NCBI RefSeq assembly: GCF_018343665.1
Contig: NZ_JAGYPM010000003.1
Coordinates: 649,497 to 713,496, forward strand
Length of the DNA: 64,000 bases
Direction: 5' to 3'
DNA from: Cytobacillus citreus
Lineage (GTDB): Bacteria > Bacillota > Bacilli > Bacillales > Cytobacillaceae
Shown here: in pieces, positions 50,675 through 59,997 of the stretch
Layout of the letters: every line of letters starts with the position of its first letter
Position numbering within the stretch: the stretch's first letter is position 1
Made by a program: the position numbers and the translations under genes
Notes under the pieces: generated by a model
The model's database searches: none
The model's input: only the letters and a program-made list of their open reading frames with translations
Told to the model about the DNA's origin: nothing

Positions 50675-50990
50675 TAAAAAGCCCTTTCATCCCTCATACA
50701 CCTACTTATACTAGGTAAAGGGATGAAAAGGCTTTAAAACCTGTTCCACGGTACCACCCTAAATTCACGCTATTAACGTGCACTTATGAACAGCTGAAAT
50801 GCTGTTCGTTTTGATAACGGGTGGTAACACCCGACCAACTCTACTAAAAAGAATCTTTCAAGCTGATGCTCTGAGGCGAGTTCACTTTATGCAAGAATTA
50901 CCGGCTTTCAGCAGCCGCCGGCTCTCTGTAAATTCCTATGCATAAGCTACTTATCCTCTTCTTTGCTTTTTTCAATATTCTTTATTTTTT
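50675..50990 (-). promoter_or_regulatory. T-box riboswitch leader of the ilv-leu operon
   Basis: The minus strand contains the T-box GGTGGTACC (50750-50758) in a strong antiterminator context (AGGGTGGTACCGTGG). It is followed by a long terminator stem (AAGCCTTTTCATCCCT with its partner, 50679-50735) and a U-run. Stem I upstream includes AGAGAGCCGGCGGCTGCTGAAAG in two adjoining blocks. A CUC leucine codon sits in the expected specifier loop (GAACTCGCCTCAGAGC). It should read uncharged tRNA-Leu. Confidence 0.9.
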
Positions 50991-51340
50991 TACCGCTTTA
51001 AACCATTGAATTTTTAGGTTAAAAAAAACTACTTGTTATAAAAGTTTGATAACCCAAAGGACTGTTTGTTATATTTTTGAATTATTTGTTTTCTTATATT
51101 GAGGACTATCTTACGCCCATTTTACTAAACCGTCAACACCTTATTTGTGAATTATTTGATAATTTTAATAAATCAGTTTTGTTGTATCCGCTTTCATTGT
51201 TGATATATATAAGATCAGATGCCTTTAAATTTTTTATATATTATTTTGTGAACAAAGGAAATTTTGAATTAAACTCCACCATTAGAGTCTTATTTTTGGG
51301 GAATGGCTATGTTAAACAATAGTCATTAACAAAGCCTTGA
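50991..51340. other. AT-rich gap between tRNA-Arg terminator and ilv T-box
   Basis: About 350 nt with very high A+T. I see no gene: an 81-codon plus-strand frame here has no ribosome site close to its start and an ordinary random composition. A promoter for the T-box leader must lie near 50991-51030, but its hexamers are weak (TTTAAA and GAATAT at 16 nt). Confidence 0.4.
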
Positions 51341-51369
51341 AAACAAAAAAACTCACCATAAAGGTGAGT
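51341..51369 (-). terminator. Terminator of tRNA-Arg
   Basis: An ACTCACC/GGTGAGT stem (51351-51369), followed on the minus strand by seven U residues, lies 37 nt after the tRNA 3' end. Confidence 0.8.
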
Positions 51370-51405
51370 AGATGTCGGTAGATATGTAACAATTTGATGT
51401 ATAAA

Positions 51406-51482
<77 letters not shown>

Positions 51483-51596
51483 ATTAATAAATTTTTTAAT
51501 TTTACATACTTTAAAAAATGTAATGTCACTTTCAAGGACAAGTTTTATTATATTAGACTAATAATCAAAAGTCAACATAAAATATAAAATATTTTA

Positions 51597-51621
51597 TGAG
51601 GGAAGCTTTTTTCTTCCCTCA
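51597..51621 (-). terminator. Terminator of the rph-rdgB-ysnB unit
   Basis: A TGAGGGAAG/CTTCCCTCA stem lies 15 nt after the ysnB stop, with A/U-rich sequence beyond it. Confidence 0.65.
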
Positions 51622-51636
51622 ATAAGTATATGCCGT

Positions 51637-52158
51637 TTACTCTTTTTTTGGAAGTGAAAATTTCTGAGCTAATTCACTAATTTCTCCTTTCTCTAATTCA
51701 AATACACGGAGATTGATCTCAGCACTTTCTATTTCCAAAATAACATATGTCTTTTCTGTTCTCCCTCTAGGCTGTTTAATGCTCCCAGGATTGATGAATA
51801 GTATGTTATCGATCATTTCTGCACCAAGATAATGTGAATGGCCGAAACAAACAATACTGGCATCGAGTTCCTTTGCCCGATAGCATAGGTTCATTAATGT
51901 CGATTTTACAGAATAGCGGTGACCATGAGTAACTAATACTCTATGATCCCCAATATTTTCTACAAGATCCTCTGGAAAATTATTATCAAAATCACAATTT
52001 CCACGAACAACTGCAAATCCATTTAGGCACAGATCATTAGCGGCTAGCTCTGAATCGCCACAATGGATCATGAGATCAACTTCCATAGCATGCTTATCCT
52101 TAATCGAAGTTAAATCTTCGCTTAGTCTATGACTATCGCTTACAATTAAGAATTTCAT
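51637..52158 (-). CDS. ysnB: Metallophosphoesterase (YfcE/MJ0936 family, YsnB)
   Basis: A 173-residue calcineurin-like phosphoesterase. Metal ligands are readable in order: SDSHR (about residue 7), HCGDSE (about 32), RGNCDFD (about 53), VTHGHRYS (about 74) and CFGHSHYLG (about 103). The family hydrolyses phosphodiesters such as bis-pNPP; the natural substrate is not known. It follows rdgB by 2 nt, as in B. subtilis. Confidence 0.9.
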   Translation of the reverse strand: MKFLIVSDSHRLSEDLTSIKDKHAMEVDLMIHCGDSELAANDLCLNGFAVVRGNCDFDNNFPEDLVENIGDHRVLVTHGHRYSVKSTLMNLCYRAKELDASIVCFGHSHYLGAEMIDNILFINPGSIKQPRGRTEKTYVILEIESAEINLRVFELEKGEISELAQKFSLPKKE

Positions 52159-52160
52159 AT

Positions 52161-52766
52161 CTATTTTCCCTCTGAAAAGAGGATCGGAAGCTGACTTTCT
52201 AACTTTCGAAGAGCATGAGCGCGGTGACTAATTTGTGCTTTTTCTTCAGGATTTAGCTCAGCCATCGCTTTATCTTTTTCGATAACATAAAAAACGGGAT
52301 CATAGCCAAATCCAAATGCACCTCTTTTTTCCCGTAAAATCATCCCTTCGCATGTCCCGGTGACAGTGAAGGTTTCTTGCCCAGGAGCTGCAACCGCTAA
52401 TGCACAGTAAAATCTTGCCTGGCGTTCGTGATCGTCAACATTTTGCAATTCTCCCAACGCCTTGTCCATATTGGCTTCGTCATTTTTTTCTTCTCCTGCA
52501 TACCTTGCTGAAAAAATTCCTGGCCTTCCATTAAGCGCATCGATTGCTAATCCAGAATCATCGGCAATGACCATTTTATTCAAAGCCCTCGAGATCGTTT
52601 CTGCTTTTAATATGGCATTTTCCTCAAACGTATTCCCTGTCTCTTCGACATCATGTAATTCTGGGAAATCTAATAGTGTTTTTACTTTATAGCCTAATGG
52701 TTGGAACATGTTTTCAAACTCTTTTGCTTTCCCAGCATTTTTTGTGGCAATGATTACTTCCTGCAT
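52161..52766 (-). CDS. rdgB: XTP/dITP diphosphatase (non-canonical purine NTPase)
   Basis: A 201-residue HAM1/RdgB enzyme that removes dITP and XTP from nucleotide pools. Motifs are [12 protein letters not shown] (about residues 5-16), [26 protein letters not shown] in two blocks (about 66-91), and FGYDPVF and ISHRAHAL near the C-terminus. I chose the ATG at 52766, after GAGAGGAAGG, which gives the normal length; the frame is open 12 codons upstream into rph. Confidence 0.95.
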   Translation of the reverse strand: MQEVIIATKNAGKAKEFENMFQPLGYKVKTLLDFPELHDVEETGNTFEENAILKAETISRALNKMVIADDSGLAIDALNGRPGIFSARYAGEEKNDEANMDKALGELQNVDDHERQARFYCALAVAAPGQETFTVTGTCEGMILREKRGAFGFGYDPVFYVIEKDKAMAELNPEEKAQISHRAHALRKLESQLPILFSEGK

Positions 52767-52785
52767 TCTAAGCCTTCCTCTCCGC

Positions 52786-53538
52786 TTAATCTTTTCTAGC
52801 ATTTATTTTGTTTGTGATCTCTTCGCCAAGAGCTTCTTTTTGCAATTCGAATATGGACGTAAGTCCGTCTTGTGCAGATTTTAATAATTCTTGAAGCTCA
52901 TTGTAGGAAAAAGTCGCTTCTTCCCCTGTTCCCTGTAATTCGACAAATTCCCCATCGCCTATCATGACAACATTCATGTCTACTAATGCTTTAGAGTCCT
53001 CGATATAATTTAAATCAACAACTACTTGCTTATTTTCTAAAATCCCTACACTTGTTGCTGCTAAAAAATCCTTGATGGGATAGCTTGATAGCTTTTTACT
53101 TTTGCTGAGATTATCTAATGCAAGTGCCATAGCAACAAATGCTCCTGTTATTGACGCTGTTCTCGTGCCCCCGTCAGCTTGGATAACATCGCAATCAAGC
53201 CAGATTGTCCTTTCACCAATTGCTTCAAGATCAACGACTGCACGTAGAGCACGGCCAATTAAACGCTGAATTTCCATTGTCCTTCCTGATATTTTTCCTC
53301 TCGCTGCTTCTCGAATATTTCTTTGCTCTGTTGCTCTAGGCAGCATGGAATATTCTGCAGTAATCCATCCCTTCCCTTCTCCACGCATAAAAGGCGGCAC
53401 TCGTTCATCTATACTCGCCGTACAAATCACCTTTGTATCTCCAACGCTTATTAATACGGAGCCTTCAGGATGCTTTAAATAATTGGTTTCAATATGTATA
53501 GGTCTTAATTGTAATTGCCCTCTTCCATCTACACGCAT
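52786..53538 (-). CDS. rph: Ribonuclease PH
   Basis: A 250-residue phosphorolytic 3'-5' exoribonuclease that trims tRNA 3' ends. It starts [14 protein letters not shown]; the substrate arginines lie in [15 protein letters not shown] [15 protein letters not shown] (about residues 66-80). The phosphate site includes [19 protein letters not shown] (about 116-134). The ATG at 53538 follows AAGGAGG. It lies 19 nt before rdgB. Confidence 0.97.
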   Translation of the reverse strand: MRVDGRGQLQLRPIHIETNYLKHPEGSVLISVGDTKVICTASIDERVPPFMRGEGKGWITAEYSMLPRATEQRNIREAARGKISGRTMEIQRLIGRALRAVVDLEAIGERTIWLDCDVIQADGGTRTASITGAFVAMALALDNLSKSKKLSSYPIKDFLAATSVGILENKQVVVDLNYIEDSKALVDMNVVMIGDGEFVELQGTGEEATFSYNELQELLKSAQDGLTSIFELQKEALGEEITNKINARKD

Positions 53539-53562
53539 AAAAAGATTCCTCCTTAACTTCAT

Positions 53563-53800
53563 AGAAAAGCGGAAGCGCTATGATCACCCTAAGGCAAGCA
53601 TAAGACAGGCCGGCGAGAAGGTTGTTTTTAACCTTCTTGACGGACTGACTTATGACCTCGAGGTCGACAATACCGCGACATCCTCCCCAAGCTCCCCTTT
53701 TGGTCGTGCGAGGTGTCGCTGACGAAGCTTTCCTTGTCCTGTCGCATTGTCGACACTAGTACATCCTGTACGTCGGGGGTGGCTGCTTACGCTAGACATT
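53563..53800. repeat. Mosaic repeat element between gerM and rph
   Basis: It begins TAGAAAAGCGGAAGCGC and ends GCTAGACATTTCT, the family ends. It contains the hairpin GAAGGTT/AACCTTC, TTATGACCTCGAGGTCGAC, TTTTGGTCGTGCGAGGTGTC, and the module GTCCTGTCGCATTGTCGACA with CTAGTACATCCTGTACGTCG. The module matches copy 1 at 12970-13010 in inverted order. The 378-nt gap 53539-53916 holds this element and the gerM terminator. Confidence 0.75.
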
Positions 53801-53841
53801 TCTCTAACTCAAAAAAAGCTATACTTATTCTTTAAAAAGCC

Positions 53842-53891
53842 AATGACAACGGAAAGAGGCGACATGAATTGCCTCCTCTTTCCATTGTCAC
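53842..53891 (-). terminator. Terminator downstream of gerM
   Basis: A long imperfect stem (AATGACAACGGAAAGAGGC paired with GCCTCCTCTTTCCATTGTCA) lies 26 nt after the gerM stop, followed on the minus strand by GGCTTTTTAAAG. Confidence 0.65.
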
Positions 53892-53916
53892 TATATAGTA
53901 TATCAAAAAACTTTTT

Positions 53917-54993
53917 TTAAAAACTACCTGTGTTTACTTTTTCAGGTCGTGTAACTGGTTCCGTCAGATTTTTACCCGATTCGTCTACAAGCTCTGCCTT
54001 GCCATCGACTGTTATAGCGACACTTTCAATTCCTTTTTGCTCAGTAATTGAGAGTACAAGAGCATTTATTAGATGTTTAGAAATAACCTTCTCTTCAGAG
54101 CTGCTGCTAAAAATTGCTTCATTAAAGTTTAAAGTAACTTTGCCATTTTCATCGATCTTTGGATCTTCCAAAAGCTTTACATCCGCTAAGAAATCGCTAT
54201 CTAGATTTGTATCATAACTTGGCCCCTTCACAAGCTCGTTAACTGCTGCACGCAAATTATTAGATTCTTTATTAGAAACACGCTTCGTCACAGGAACATA
54301 GTAATAGGCATCTTTATTGCCACCAATATAGTAGACCGTTACTGGTTTCGTATTACGAATATCAGCCACGTCTGTTGTATCAAGGTTTATTCCATTCGCC
54401 CTGCTGTAGCCTTCGCCAATAGGAGATCCCTTAACAGGCATTGCCTTAAGATCATGACCGTTCATTTGAAATTTCACTTTATCTACCGAATCAAATTGTG
54501 TTAAAGTCCAAGTCACAGATTGTAGAATTTTCATTTCTTCTTCTGCTTGATAATCCTTAAATTCTTTTGAAAAATTAACCGTTGCAACTTTGTCTCTAAT
54601 ATTTACAGATAATGTCGTATCTGCTGGAAGGACAGCCTCAAAATCATTTGGCAGCATTCCTGTGACGGGACCATCCTTAACAAGATATTCTAGCGCCTGC
54701 TTGGCCACTGATTCAGTTTTCGGAAGAGCTAATGTTTGAGGAACTACTATTCCATCTTTATTAACTAAATAAAGCTCTGTTTGAACCGTACCAGTAACCT
54801 CTGCTTCCTCAGTTCCAGTTGTTTCGGTTTCTGTTGATTCCTCTTTAACAGATTTTCCATCTTCTGTATAGGATACTGTTTGAGGCGGATCCATTTTTTC
54901 CTTTCCGCCAGAGCTAAACAATCCGCATCCAGATAATAATACTGATGAAACAAGGACGGCAGACACAATGGTTGTTTTCTTATTTATAGACAT
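53917..54993 (-). CDS. gerM: Spore lipoprotein GerM (two GerMN domains)
   Basis: A 358-residue sporulation and germination protein. The lipoprotein signal ends LLSGCGLF (Cys about residue 23). Two GerMN repeats follow (about 75-190 and 210-335), each with the LP...ng VATVNFSKEF or KVTLNFNEAIF pattern. In B. subtilis GerM is made in the mother cell and is part of the engulfment/SpoIIIA-linked envelope machinery. It is separated from rph by a repeat element. A direct sigma-E promoter is not obvious by eye. Confidence 0.93.
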   Translation of the reverse strand: MSINKKTTIVSAVLVSSVLLSGCGLFSSGGKEKMDPPQTVSYTEDGKSVKEESTETETTGTEEAEVTGTVQTELYLVNKDGIVVPQTLALPKTESVAKQALEYLVKDGPVTGMLPNDFEAVLPADTTLSVNIRDKVATVNFSKEFKDYQAEEEMKILQSVTWTLTQFDSVDKVKFQMNGHDLKAMPVKGSPIGEGYSRANGINLDTTDVADIRNTKPVTVYYIGGNKDAYYYVPVTKRVSNKESNNLRAAVNELVKGPSYDTNLDSDFLADVKLLEDPKIDENGKVTLNFNEAIFSSSSEEKVISKHLINALVLSITEQKGIESVAITVDGKAELVDESGKNLTEPVTRPEKVNTGSF

Positions 54994-55132
54994 ATAATCC
55001 CTCCAAGACAGTTTTACTACATGTATACGAGCCTGTTTGCAATTTAGACCGTCTCGGAGAAAAAAAATTAGTTTTTTTAATAGGATAGGTTACATAAAAA
55101 TTTGGCTATTATCATCGGTATTCAGCCTACTT

Positions 55133-57268
55133 CTAAACTAGCTCTTTTTTTGCTAGCACTGCCTTAATCGTAAAATAATCTATCTCTGGATCAATCTCAT
55201 CCTTAATAAGCTTCAACTTTTCTTTTCCCACTCTGTTTACAGCTTCTAAAATGATCTTTTCTGTTTGCTCATCAAAAATTTCTTCCCATTGAATTTTATT
55301 TCCTTCCCTAACAGCACGGATAATATGATCCTGAATGGTAACGGGTGAAAAATTACGTTTCTTTGCAATTTCATTCAATGATTGACCGTCTAAATAATAA
55401 TTATATGATACTAGATAGCTAGGAATATCATTTGTTTTTTCATTCTCTTCCGGTACAGATATTTCCGGCATAGATTTTATTTGGATATTATGATCGCTAA
55501 TAAACTTCTTTATTACCTCTATAAAAAACTCACCGTATTTATCATATTTTACTTGACCTACTCCTTTAATTCTTAGCATTGATGATTGATCAATTGGATA
55601 GTACCTGCTCATTTCTTTCAATGCTGTATCAGCAAAGACAACATATGGTGGTACTTTATCTTCATCTGCTAATTTTTTTCTTAGTGAACGAAGAACAGTA
55701 AATAGATCGCTATTTTCTTCCCTTTCAAATGCAGGTGCATGTATGGTCATTTTCATATAAATTTGCTCTTGTTTCTTTAAGACTGGTAAAGCATTTTCAG
55801 TCAATTTAACAATTGGATATTTACTATCTGTTAATGATAAATATCCTTCCGCTAGCAAATAATTCATTATATCTATAATCTCTTTTTCTTTATATCGTTT
55901 AAGTAGACCGTACGTCGACAGCTTATCAAATTGAAATTCACGTATCCTTTTATTTTGAGATCCTTTTAATACCTGTGCAGTTAACGTGATCCCAAATCTT
56001 TCACCCATTCTTTTTATACAAGAAAAAACCATAAGTGATTCTTCTGTAATCTCGATTTGCTCACGCTTGTCCATGCAATTACCGCATTTTCCACAGTCAT
56101 CCTGTACACCGTCAGCATCAAAATATTCAATAATATACGATTGTAGACATTTTTCAGTATGGCAGTAGTGAATCATTTGCTTTAATTTATTGTATTCTTG
56201 CTCCCTTTTTTGAAAATCGAGATTTGTTTCCTCAATTAAAAATTTTTGAAGCTGGATATCCTGTGGGGAAAATAATAAGTAGCATGAGCTTTCCTCCCCG
56301 TCTCTGCCTGCACGGCCTGCCTCTTGATAATAGGCTTCAATATTGCGCGGAAGATTGTAATGAATGACAAAGCGGACATTCGACTTATCAATTCCCATCC
56401 CAAATGCATTTGTTGCAATCATAATATCTGCTTCATCATAGACAAATTGGTTTTGAGCATTTTTCCTTGCTTCCTCACCCATACCAGCATGATATTTGGC
56501 AACAGATAGTTGATTCGCATTTAAATAATTGTATAGCTGGTCTGCTTCTTTCCTACTTGAGGTATAAATAATTCCTGATTCTTGTGGGTGATTTTTAATA
56601 TATTGCATGATAAAGTCTCTCTTATTCACACCCTTCATCACATGAAAAGCAAGATTCTCTCTTGCAAAACCGGTAATAAAGCTATCTGAAAGTTGAATGT
56701 TTAAGAGGTTTCTTATATCCTCTGCAACATCCTTTGTAGCTGTTGCGGTTAGTGCGGCTAACACAGGACGAGAATGCAGCTTACTAAGATTTTGAATAAT
56801 TGAACGATAGCTTGGTCTGAAATCATGTCCCCATTGTGATATACAATGGGCTTCATCGAACACGATCATAGCTATCGACAAAGAATTCAACATTTCTAAA
56901 AAGCCTTCCGATTCAAATCGTTCTGGAGCAGCATAAACAAGCTTATATTTACCAGAGCGGATTCCCATCATCCTTTCCTTATATTCTTGCTGATTAAGGG
57001 AACTGTTAATATAAGTTGCTGGTATTTCAGCAGTAAGTAATGCATCAACTTGATCTTTCATGAGAGAAATTAAAGGGGATATTATGATTGTTGTTCCAGG
57101 GAGCATTAGTGCGGGAATCTGAAAACAGAGGGATTTTCCGCCACCGGTTGGAAGGATACCAAGAGTGTTTTTATTTTTTAACAGATTTTGGATAATTTCC
57201 TTTTGACCAGAACGAAATGAAGGATAACCAAAATATTGCTTTAAATATTTTTCTGCTTCTAATAACAA
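55133..57268 (-). CDS. recQ: ATP-dependent DNA helicase RecQ
   Basis: A 711-residue 3'-5' DNA helicase. Walker A reads GILPTGGGKSLCFQ (about residues 37-50), the DEAH box VFDEAHCISQWGHDFRPSY (about 133-151), and motif VI YYQEAGRAGRDGE (about 316-328). The zinc cluster follows (CHTEKCLQ...CGKCGNC, about 372-400), then a winged helix and an HRDC domain (about 525-600). The C-terminal about 70 residues hold a helix-turn-helix-like part. It starts with TTG after AGGTGATG. In B. subtilis this locus has gerM next to racE, so recQ is an extra gene here. Confidence 0.95.
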   Translation of the reverse strand: MLLEAEKYLKQYFGYPSFRSGQKEIIQNLLKNKNTLGILPTGGGKSLCFQIPALMLPGTTIIISPLISLMKDQVDALLTAEIPATYINSSLNQQEYKERMMGIRSGKYKLVYAAPERFESEGFLEMLNSLSIAMIVFDEAHCISQWGHDFRPSYRSIIQNLSKLHSRPVLAALTATATKDVAEDIRNLLNIQLSDSFITGFARENLAFHVMKGVNKRDFIMQYIKNHPQESGIIYTSSRKEADQLYNYLNANQLSVAKYHAGMGEEARKNAQNQFVYDEADIMIATNAFGMGIDKSNVRFVIHYNLPRNIEAYYQEAGRAGRDGEESSCYLLFSPQDIQLQKFLIEETNLDFQKREQEYNKLKQMIHYCHTEKCLQSYIIEYFDADGVQDDCGKCGNCMDKREQIEITEESLMVFSCIKRMGERFGITLTAQVLKGSQNKRIREFQFDKLSTYGLLKRYKEKEIIDIMNYLLAEGYLSLTDSKYPIVKLTENALPVLKKQEQIYMKMTIHAPAFEREENSDLFTVLRSLRKKLADEDKVPPYVVFADTALKEMSRYYPIDQSSMLRIKGVGQVKYDKYGEFFIEVIKKFISDHNIQIKSMPEISVPEENEKTNDIPSYLVSYNYYLDGQSLNEIAKKRNFSPVTIQDHIIRAVREGNKIQWEEIFDEQTEKIILEAVNRVGKEKLKLIKDEIDPEIDYFTIKAVLAKKELV

Positions 57269-57472
57269 AATACATCACCTAATTCAATAAAGTTTCCTTT
57301 ATTTTAACATGTATGCAATGATTATGGTATCTAGGACAATATTACTTGTATATATGACTTTGTTAATGTCTATGGTTGAAATTATTAACGACGCAATATA
57401 TTATACTACGCATTCCGAGGCGGAAACGTACCTCTTAAAAGCTACCGATATTTCTGTGATACATTTAAAAAG

Positions 57473-57499
57473 AAAAACCTTCGAAATTCGAAGGTTTTT
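57473..57499 (-). terminator. Terminator of racE
   Basis: An AAAAACCTTCG/CGAAGGTTTTT stem overlaps the racE stop, followed on the minus strand by a CUUUUU tract. The 229-nt gap to recQ holds nothing else I can name. Confidence 0.8.
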
Positions 57500-58292
57500 A
57501 AATAGTTATTTTCTCCACATTATCAATTGGGATATTTAGCCATTTTGTAGCGATAGTTGAGAAAATATCCTTTGATCCAGTAGAAAAAAATTGATGGTTT
57601 GGTATTGAATGGCTACTATTCAATATACCCTGATGATAGAGAATAGCACTTGCCTCCCGTGCTGTTTCATCTCCAGAGCTTATGATATTTACACCATCTC
57701 CTACCACCTTTTTGACGAGTGGCTCTAAAAGAGGATAATGCGTACAGCCTAAAATAAGTGTATCCATTCCATTATTTTTTAAAGGGTTTAATGTTTTTTT
57801 TACAATTCTTGCAGCTAATGATCCCTCATACTCTCCGCTTTCAACAAGTGGGACAAATCTAGGGCAAGCAAGACTATGGACTTTGACATGGCTATTAATT
57901 TGCTTAAGGGCTTTCTCATAGGCTCCACTTTTTATAGTCCCTACTGTTCCGATAACACCGATTGTTTGATTATTTGTTTTTTTAATCGCTGCTCTAGCAC
58001 CAGGAGTGATCACTCCAAGAACTGGAATAGAGAGATGGCTTCGGATTTCATCCAAAGCAACGGCTGTTGCAGTATTACAAGCAATAATGAGCATTTTTAT
58101 TTCTTTGGTTAATAGAAAATTAGATATTTCCCAGGTAAATTCTTTTACCTCATCTCCGGGCCTTGGACCGTATGGACACCGTGCCGTGTCTCCTAAATAA
58201 ATGATTTCTTCATTTGGCAGTTGACGCATAACTTCTTTTACTACAGTCAAACCACCGACACCAGAATCAATAATACCGATTGGTTTATCCAA
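57498..58292 (-). CDS. racE: Glutamate racemase
   Basis: A 264-residue cofactor-independent racemase making D-glutamate for peptidoglycan and possibly capsule. The two catalytic cysteines lie in [12 protein letters not shown] (about residue 73) and [12 protein letters not shown] (about 184). The N-terminus [17 protein letters not shown] binds substrate. It lies 10 nt after the MarR gene, in the order seen in B. subtilis. The murI symbol is also used for this gene. Confidence 0.96.
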   Translation of the reverse strand: MDKPIGIIDSGVGGLTVVKEVMRQLPNEEIIYLGDTARCPYGPRPGDEVKEFTWEISNFLLTKEIKMLIIACNTATAVALDEIRSHLSIPVLGVITPGARAAIKKTNNQTIGVIGTVGTIKSGAYEKALKQINSHVKVHSLACPRFVPLVESGEYEGSLAARIVKKTLNPLKNNGMDTLILGCTHYPLLEPLVKKVVGDGVNIISSGDETAREASAILYHQGILNSSHSIPNHQFFSTGSKDIFSTIATKWLNIPIDNVEKITI

Positions 58293-58302
58293 ACATACCG
58301 CC

Positions 58303-58761
58303 TCATTCTTTACGCATATCTTGATGCAATCTTGTCAAATTATTTTTGAGTAACTCTACATCCTCATCTGAAAAATGAATGAGTACTTCTTTTAAATATA
58401 ATTGCCGCTTTTTAATGCACTCCTCAATTATTCGCTCTCCTTCTTCTAAAAGATGGATACGAACAACCCTACGATCATTTGGATCCTTCACCCGTTTAAC
58501 AAGATTATTTTTCTCCATTCGATCAACCAAATCGGTCGTAGTACTAAAGGCAAGATACATTTTATTGGACAATTCCCCGATTGTCATATCCCCCTCTTCA
58601 AATAGCCATTGAAGGGCAATGAATTGTGGAGGGGTAATCTTATAATTGCTTAATATTTCACGACCCTTTTGCTTAATAATACCTGATATATAACGCAATT
58701 CTTTTTCTATTACTGCTACATAGTCGATATCTTCATTTATTTTCACTTCACCAAGATCCAT
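58303..58761 (-). CDS. ysmB: MarR-family transcriptional regulator (YsmB)
   Basis: A 152-residue MarR dimer with winged helix. The recognition region reads [46 protein letters not shown] in adjoining blocks (about residues 59-104), including the DxRxxR wing. It lies 10 nt before racE, so the two are co-transcribed, as in B. subtilis. Its ligand and targets are unknown. The 58762-58948 gap shows no operator that I can assign. Confidence 0.9.
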   Translation of the reverse strand: MDLGEVKINEDIDYVAVIEKELRYISGIIKQKGREILSNYKITPPQFIALQWLFEEGDMTIGELSNKMYLAFSTTTDLVDRMEKNNLVKRVKDPNDRRVVRIHLLEEGERIIEECIKKRQLYLKEVLIHFSDEDVELLKNNLTRLHQDMRKE

Positions 58762-58948
58762 TCAAGACAACTCCCATATTACATTTTTGCAGATATTATG
58801 TATCATCCCTATAGCATTTATTTTCACCTTTTTTCGACTAAATTTCAAGATAGAATTATGGAGGGAGGGATCTTGGCATTATTTGTGCTATTAAACATAA
58901 GATACGTTTGTATTCATTTTCTTTTCGTACTATCCTAAAATAATTTAA

Positions 58949-58974
58949 ACCGGCATCCAATAATGGATGCCGGT
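58949..58974 (-). terminator. Terminator of gerE
   Basis: An 11-bp perfect stem (ACCGGCATCCA/TGGATGCCGGT) lies 5 nt after the gerE stop, followed by a U-containing tract. Confidence 0.8.
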
Positions 58975-58979
58975 CTTAA

Positions 58980-59204
58980 TTACAGTTCTAGCTCTCCCAT
59001 TCGAAGGAGCTCTACAACAGCTTGTGATCGCCCCTTAACACCAAGCTTTTGCATGGCATTCGAAATATGATTCCGAACCGTTTTTTCGCTTATAAACAAT
59101 TCACCAGCGATTTCTCTTGTTGTTTTATCTTGTACTAACAGTTCGAATACTTCTCTTTCTCGTTTGGTGAGTAACGGCTTGTGAGTAAATTCGTTCTCCT
59201 TCAA
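58980..59204 (-). CDS. gerE: GerE, LuxR-type regulator of late mother-cell sporulation genes
   Basis: A 74-residue regulator consisting almost only of a LuxR/FixJ helix-turn-helix domain: LTKREREVFELLVQDKTT, then REIAGELFISEKTVRNHISN, then AMQKLGVKGRSQAVVELLR. It controls coat genes in the last stage of sporulation. I chose the TTG at 59204: AAGGAGGG lies 9 nt upstream, and the length equals that of B. subtilis GerE. A longer frame to 59282 would pass through the promoter. A matching sigma-K promoter lies upstream. Confidence 0.96.
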   Translation of the reverse strand: MKENEFTHKPLLTKREREVFELLVQDKTTREIAGELFISEKTVRNHISNAMQKLGVKGRSQAVVELLRMGELEL

Positions 59205-59269
59205 GTATTGTAACCCTCCTTGCCTTTCGCCAGCTATGAACCGCGGGATGGGTATATATTTAGTCACCA

Positions 59270-59297
59270 TATAATATGTCAACTCAACACTTGAAGT
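59270..59297 (-). promoter_or_regulatory. Sigma-K promoter of gerE
   Basis: On the minus strand an AC (59296-59297) lies 17 nt before CATATTATA (59270-59278). This fits the sigma-K consensus AC-N16/17-CATANNNTA exactly. Known biology (gerE is sigma-K dependent) supports it. Confidence 0.65.
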
Positions 59298-59352
59298 GAC
59301 AGCATTTCCATCAAGGAGAACATTATTTTTATTATTCGATTCGATTCACTTA

Positions 59353-59820
59353 TCATTTAGCACAAGCATTTTCATTATTTTGAAGGAGAGCTTTCATTTC
59401 ATCAGACCAAATTACCCCTTTTCCGGTTTTTTTAGAAATTTGTACAATCGTTCCTCTGCCTGTAAAACAGATCGTTCCGTCTTCTTTTTTCCCCATGTAG
59501 TGTAAATCAACAGACGATCTCCCAATTGAATTGGCTTTCACATAAACAGCAATATTTTCATCAAAAAAAACTTGCTGCAAAAAATCGCATTGAAGATCAG
59601 CAACAACAGGTATGGTTTCGTTTTCCGGCTTAACCCAGTCCTGCATAAATCCTAAATGCTTAAAATACTCAATTCTAGCTAACTCAAAATATGTAAAAGG
59701 GACAGTATTATTTACATGTCCAAACATATCGGTTTCAGAAAAACGAACCTTTATAGGATGATAAAACTGAAATTCTTTCTCCCATGCTGCAACATCCGGA
59801 ATATAACTAATTTTCGACAT
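59353..59820 (-). CDS. ysmA: Acyl-CoA thioesterase, hot-dog fold (YsmA)
   Basis: A 155-residue protein of the 4-hydroxybenzoyl-CoA thioesterase/YbgC group. The catalytic region reads KVRFSETDMFGHVNNTVPFTYFELARIEYF in adjoining blocks (about residues 23-52), with Asp and the HVNN motif. I chose the ATG at 59820, preceded by GGAGGAAGGG; a much longer frame upstream passes through the operator and promoter. B. subtilis ysmA lies at the same place between gerE and sdhB. The substrate is unknown. Confidence 0.85.
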   Translation of the reverse strand: MSKISYIPDVAAWEKEFQFYHPIKVRFSETDMFGHVNNTVPFTYFELARIEYFKHLGFMQDWVKPENETIPVVADLQCDFLQQVFFDENIAVYVKANSIGRSSVDLHYMGKKEDGTICFTGRGTIVQISKKTGKGVIWSDEMKALLQNNENACAK

Positions 59821-59855
59821 TTTCCCTTCCTCCATACTATTCACATAGTCAAAAA

Positions 59856-59869
59856 TGAATGAACATTCA
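59856..59869. promoter_or_regulatory. Palindromic operator-like site before ysmA
   Basis: TGAATGAACATTCA is a perfect 6-bp inverted repeat with a 2-nt centre, next to a minus-strand -10 TATAAT about 14 nt upstream of it in transcription sense. It lies near the start of transcription and 36 nt before the ysmA ATG. TetR-family fatty-acid regulators such as FadR bind related TGAATGA-type palindromes, usually with a longer centre. Confidence 0.5.
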
Positions 59870-59955
59870 CTCTTTATATTATATTTTATTTTGAATAATT
59901 TGAAAGTAATCCGTTTTATTATCATTTTTACCAATCCATTTTGACGGATATTTTC

Positions 59956-59989
59956 AAAAAAAATCCCCTTTTCTTTGAAGGAAAAGGGG
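59956..59989 (-). terminator. Terminator of sdhCAB
   Basis: A CCCCTTTTC/GAAAAGGGG stem (59965-59989) lies 9 nt after the sdhB stop, followed on the minus strand by eight U residues. Confidence 0.85.
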
Positions 59990-59997
59990 GGAAATGA

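Noticed and set aside
51077..51322. 81-codon plus-strand frame in the AT-rich gap before the tRNA
   Set aside because: There is no ribosome site near its start and the composition is that of random AT-rich DNA, so it was not called as a gene.
57309..57539. 76-codon plus-strand frame between recQ and racE
   Set aside because: It overlaps the racE terminator and the racE 3' end on the other strand and has no ribosome site.
59205..59282. Longer GerE of 100 residues
   Set aside because: The extension would pass through the sigma-K promoter, and the TTG at 59204 has a strong ribosome site and gives the normal 74 residues.
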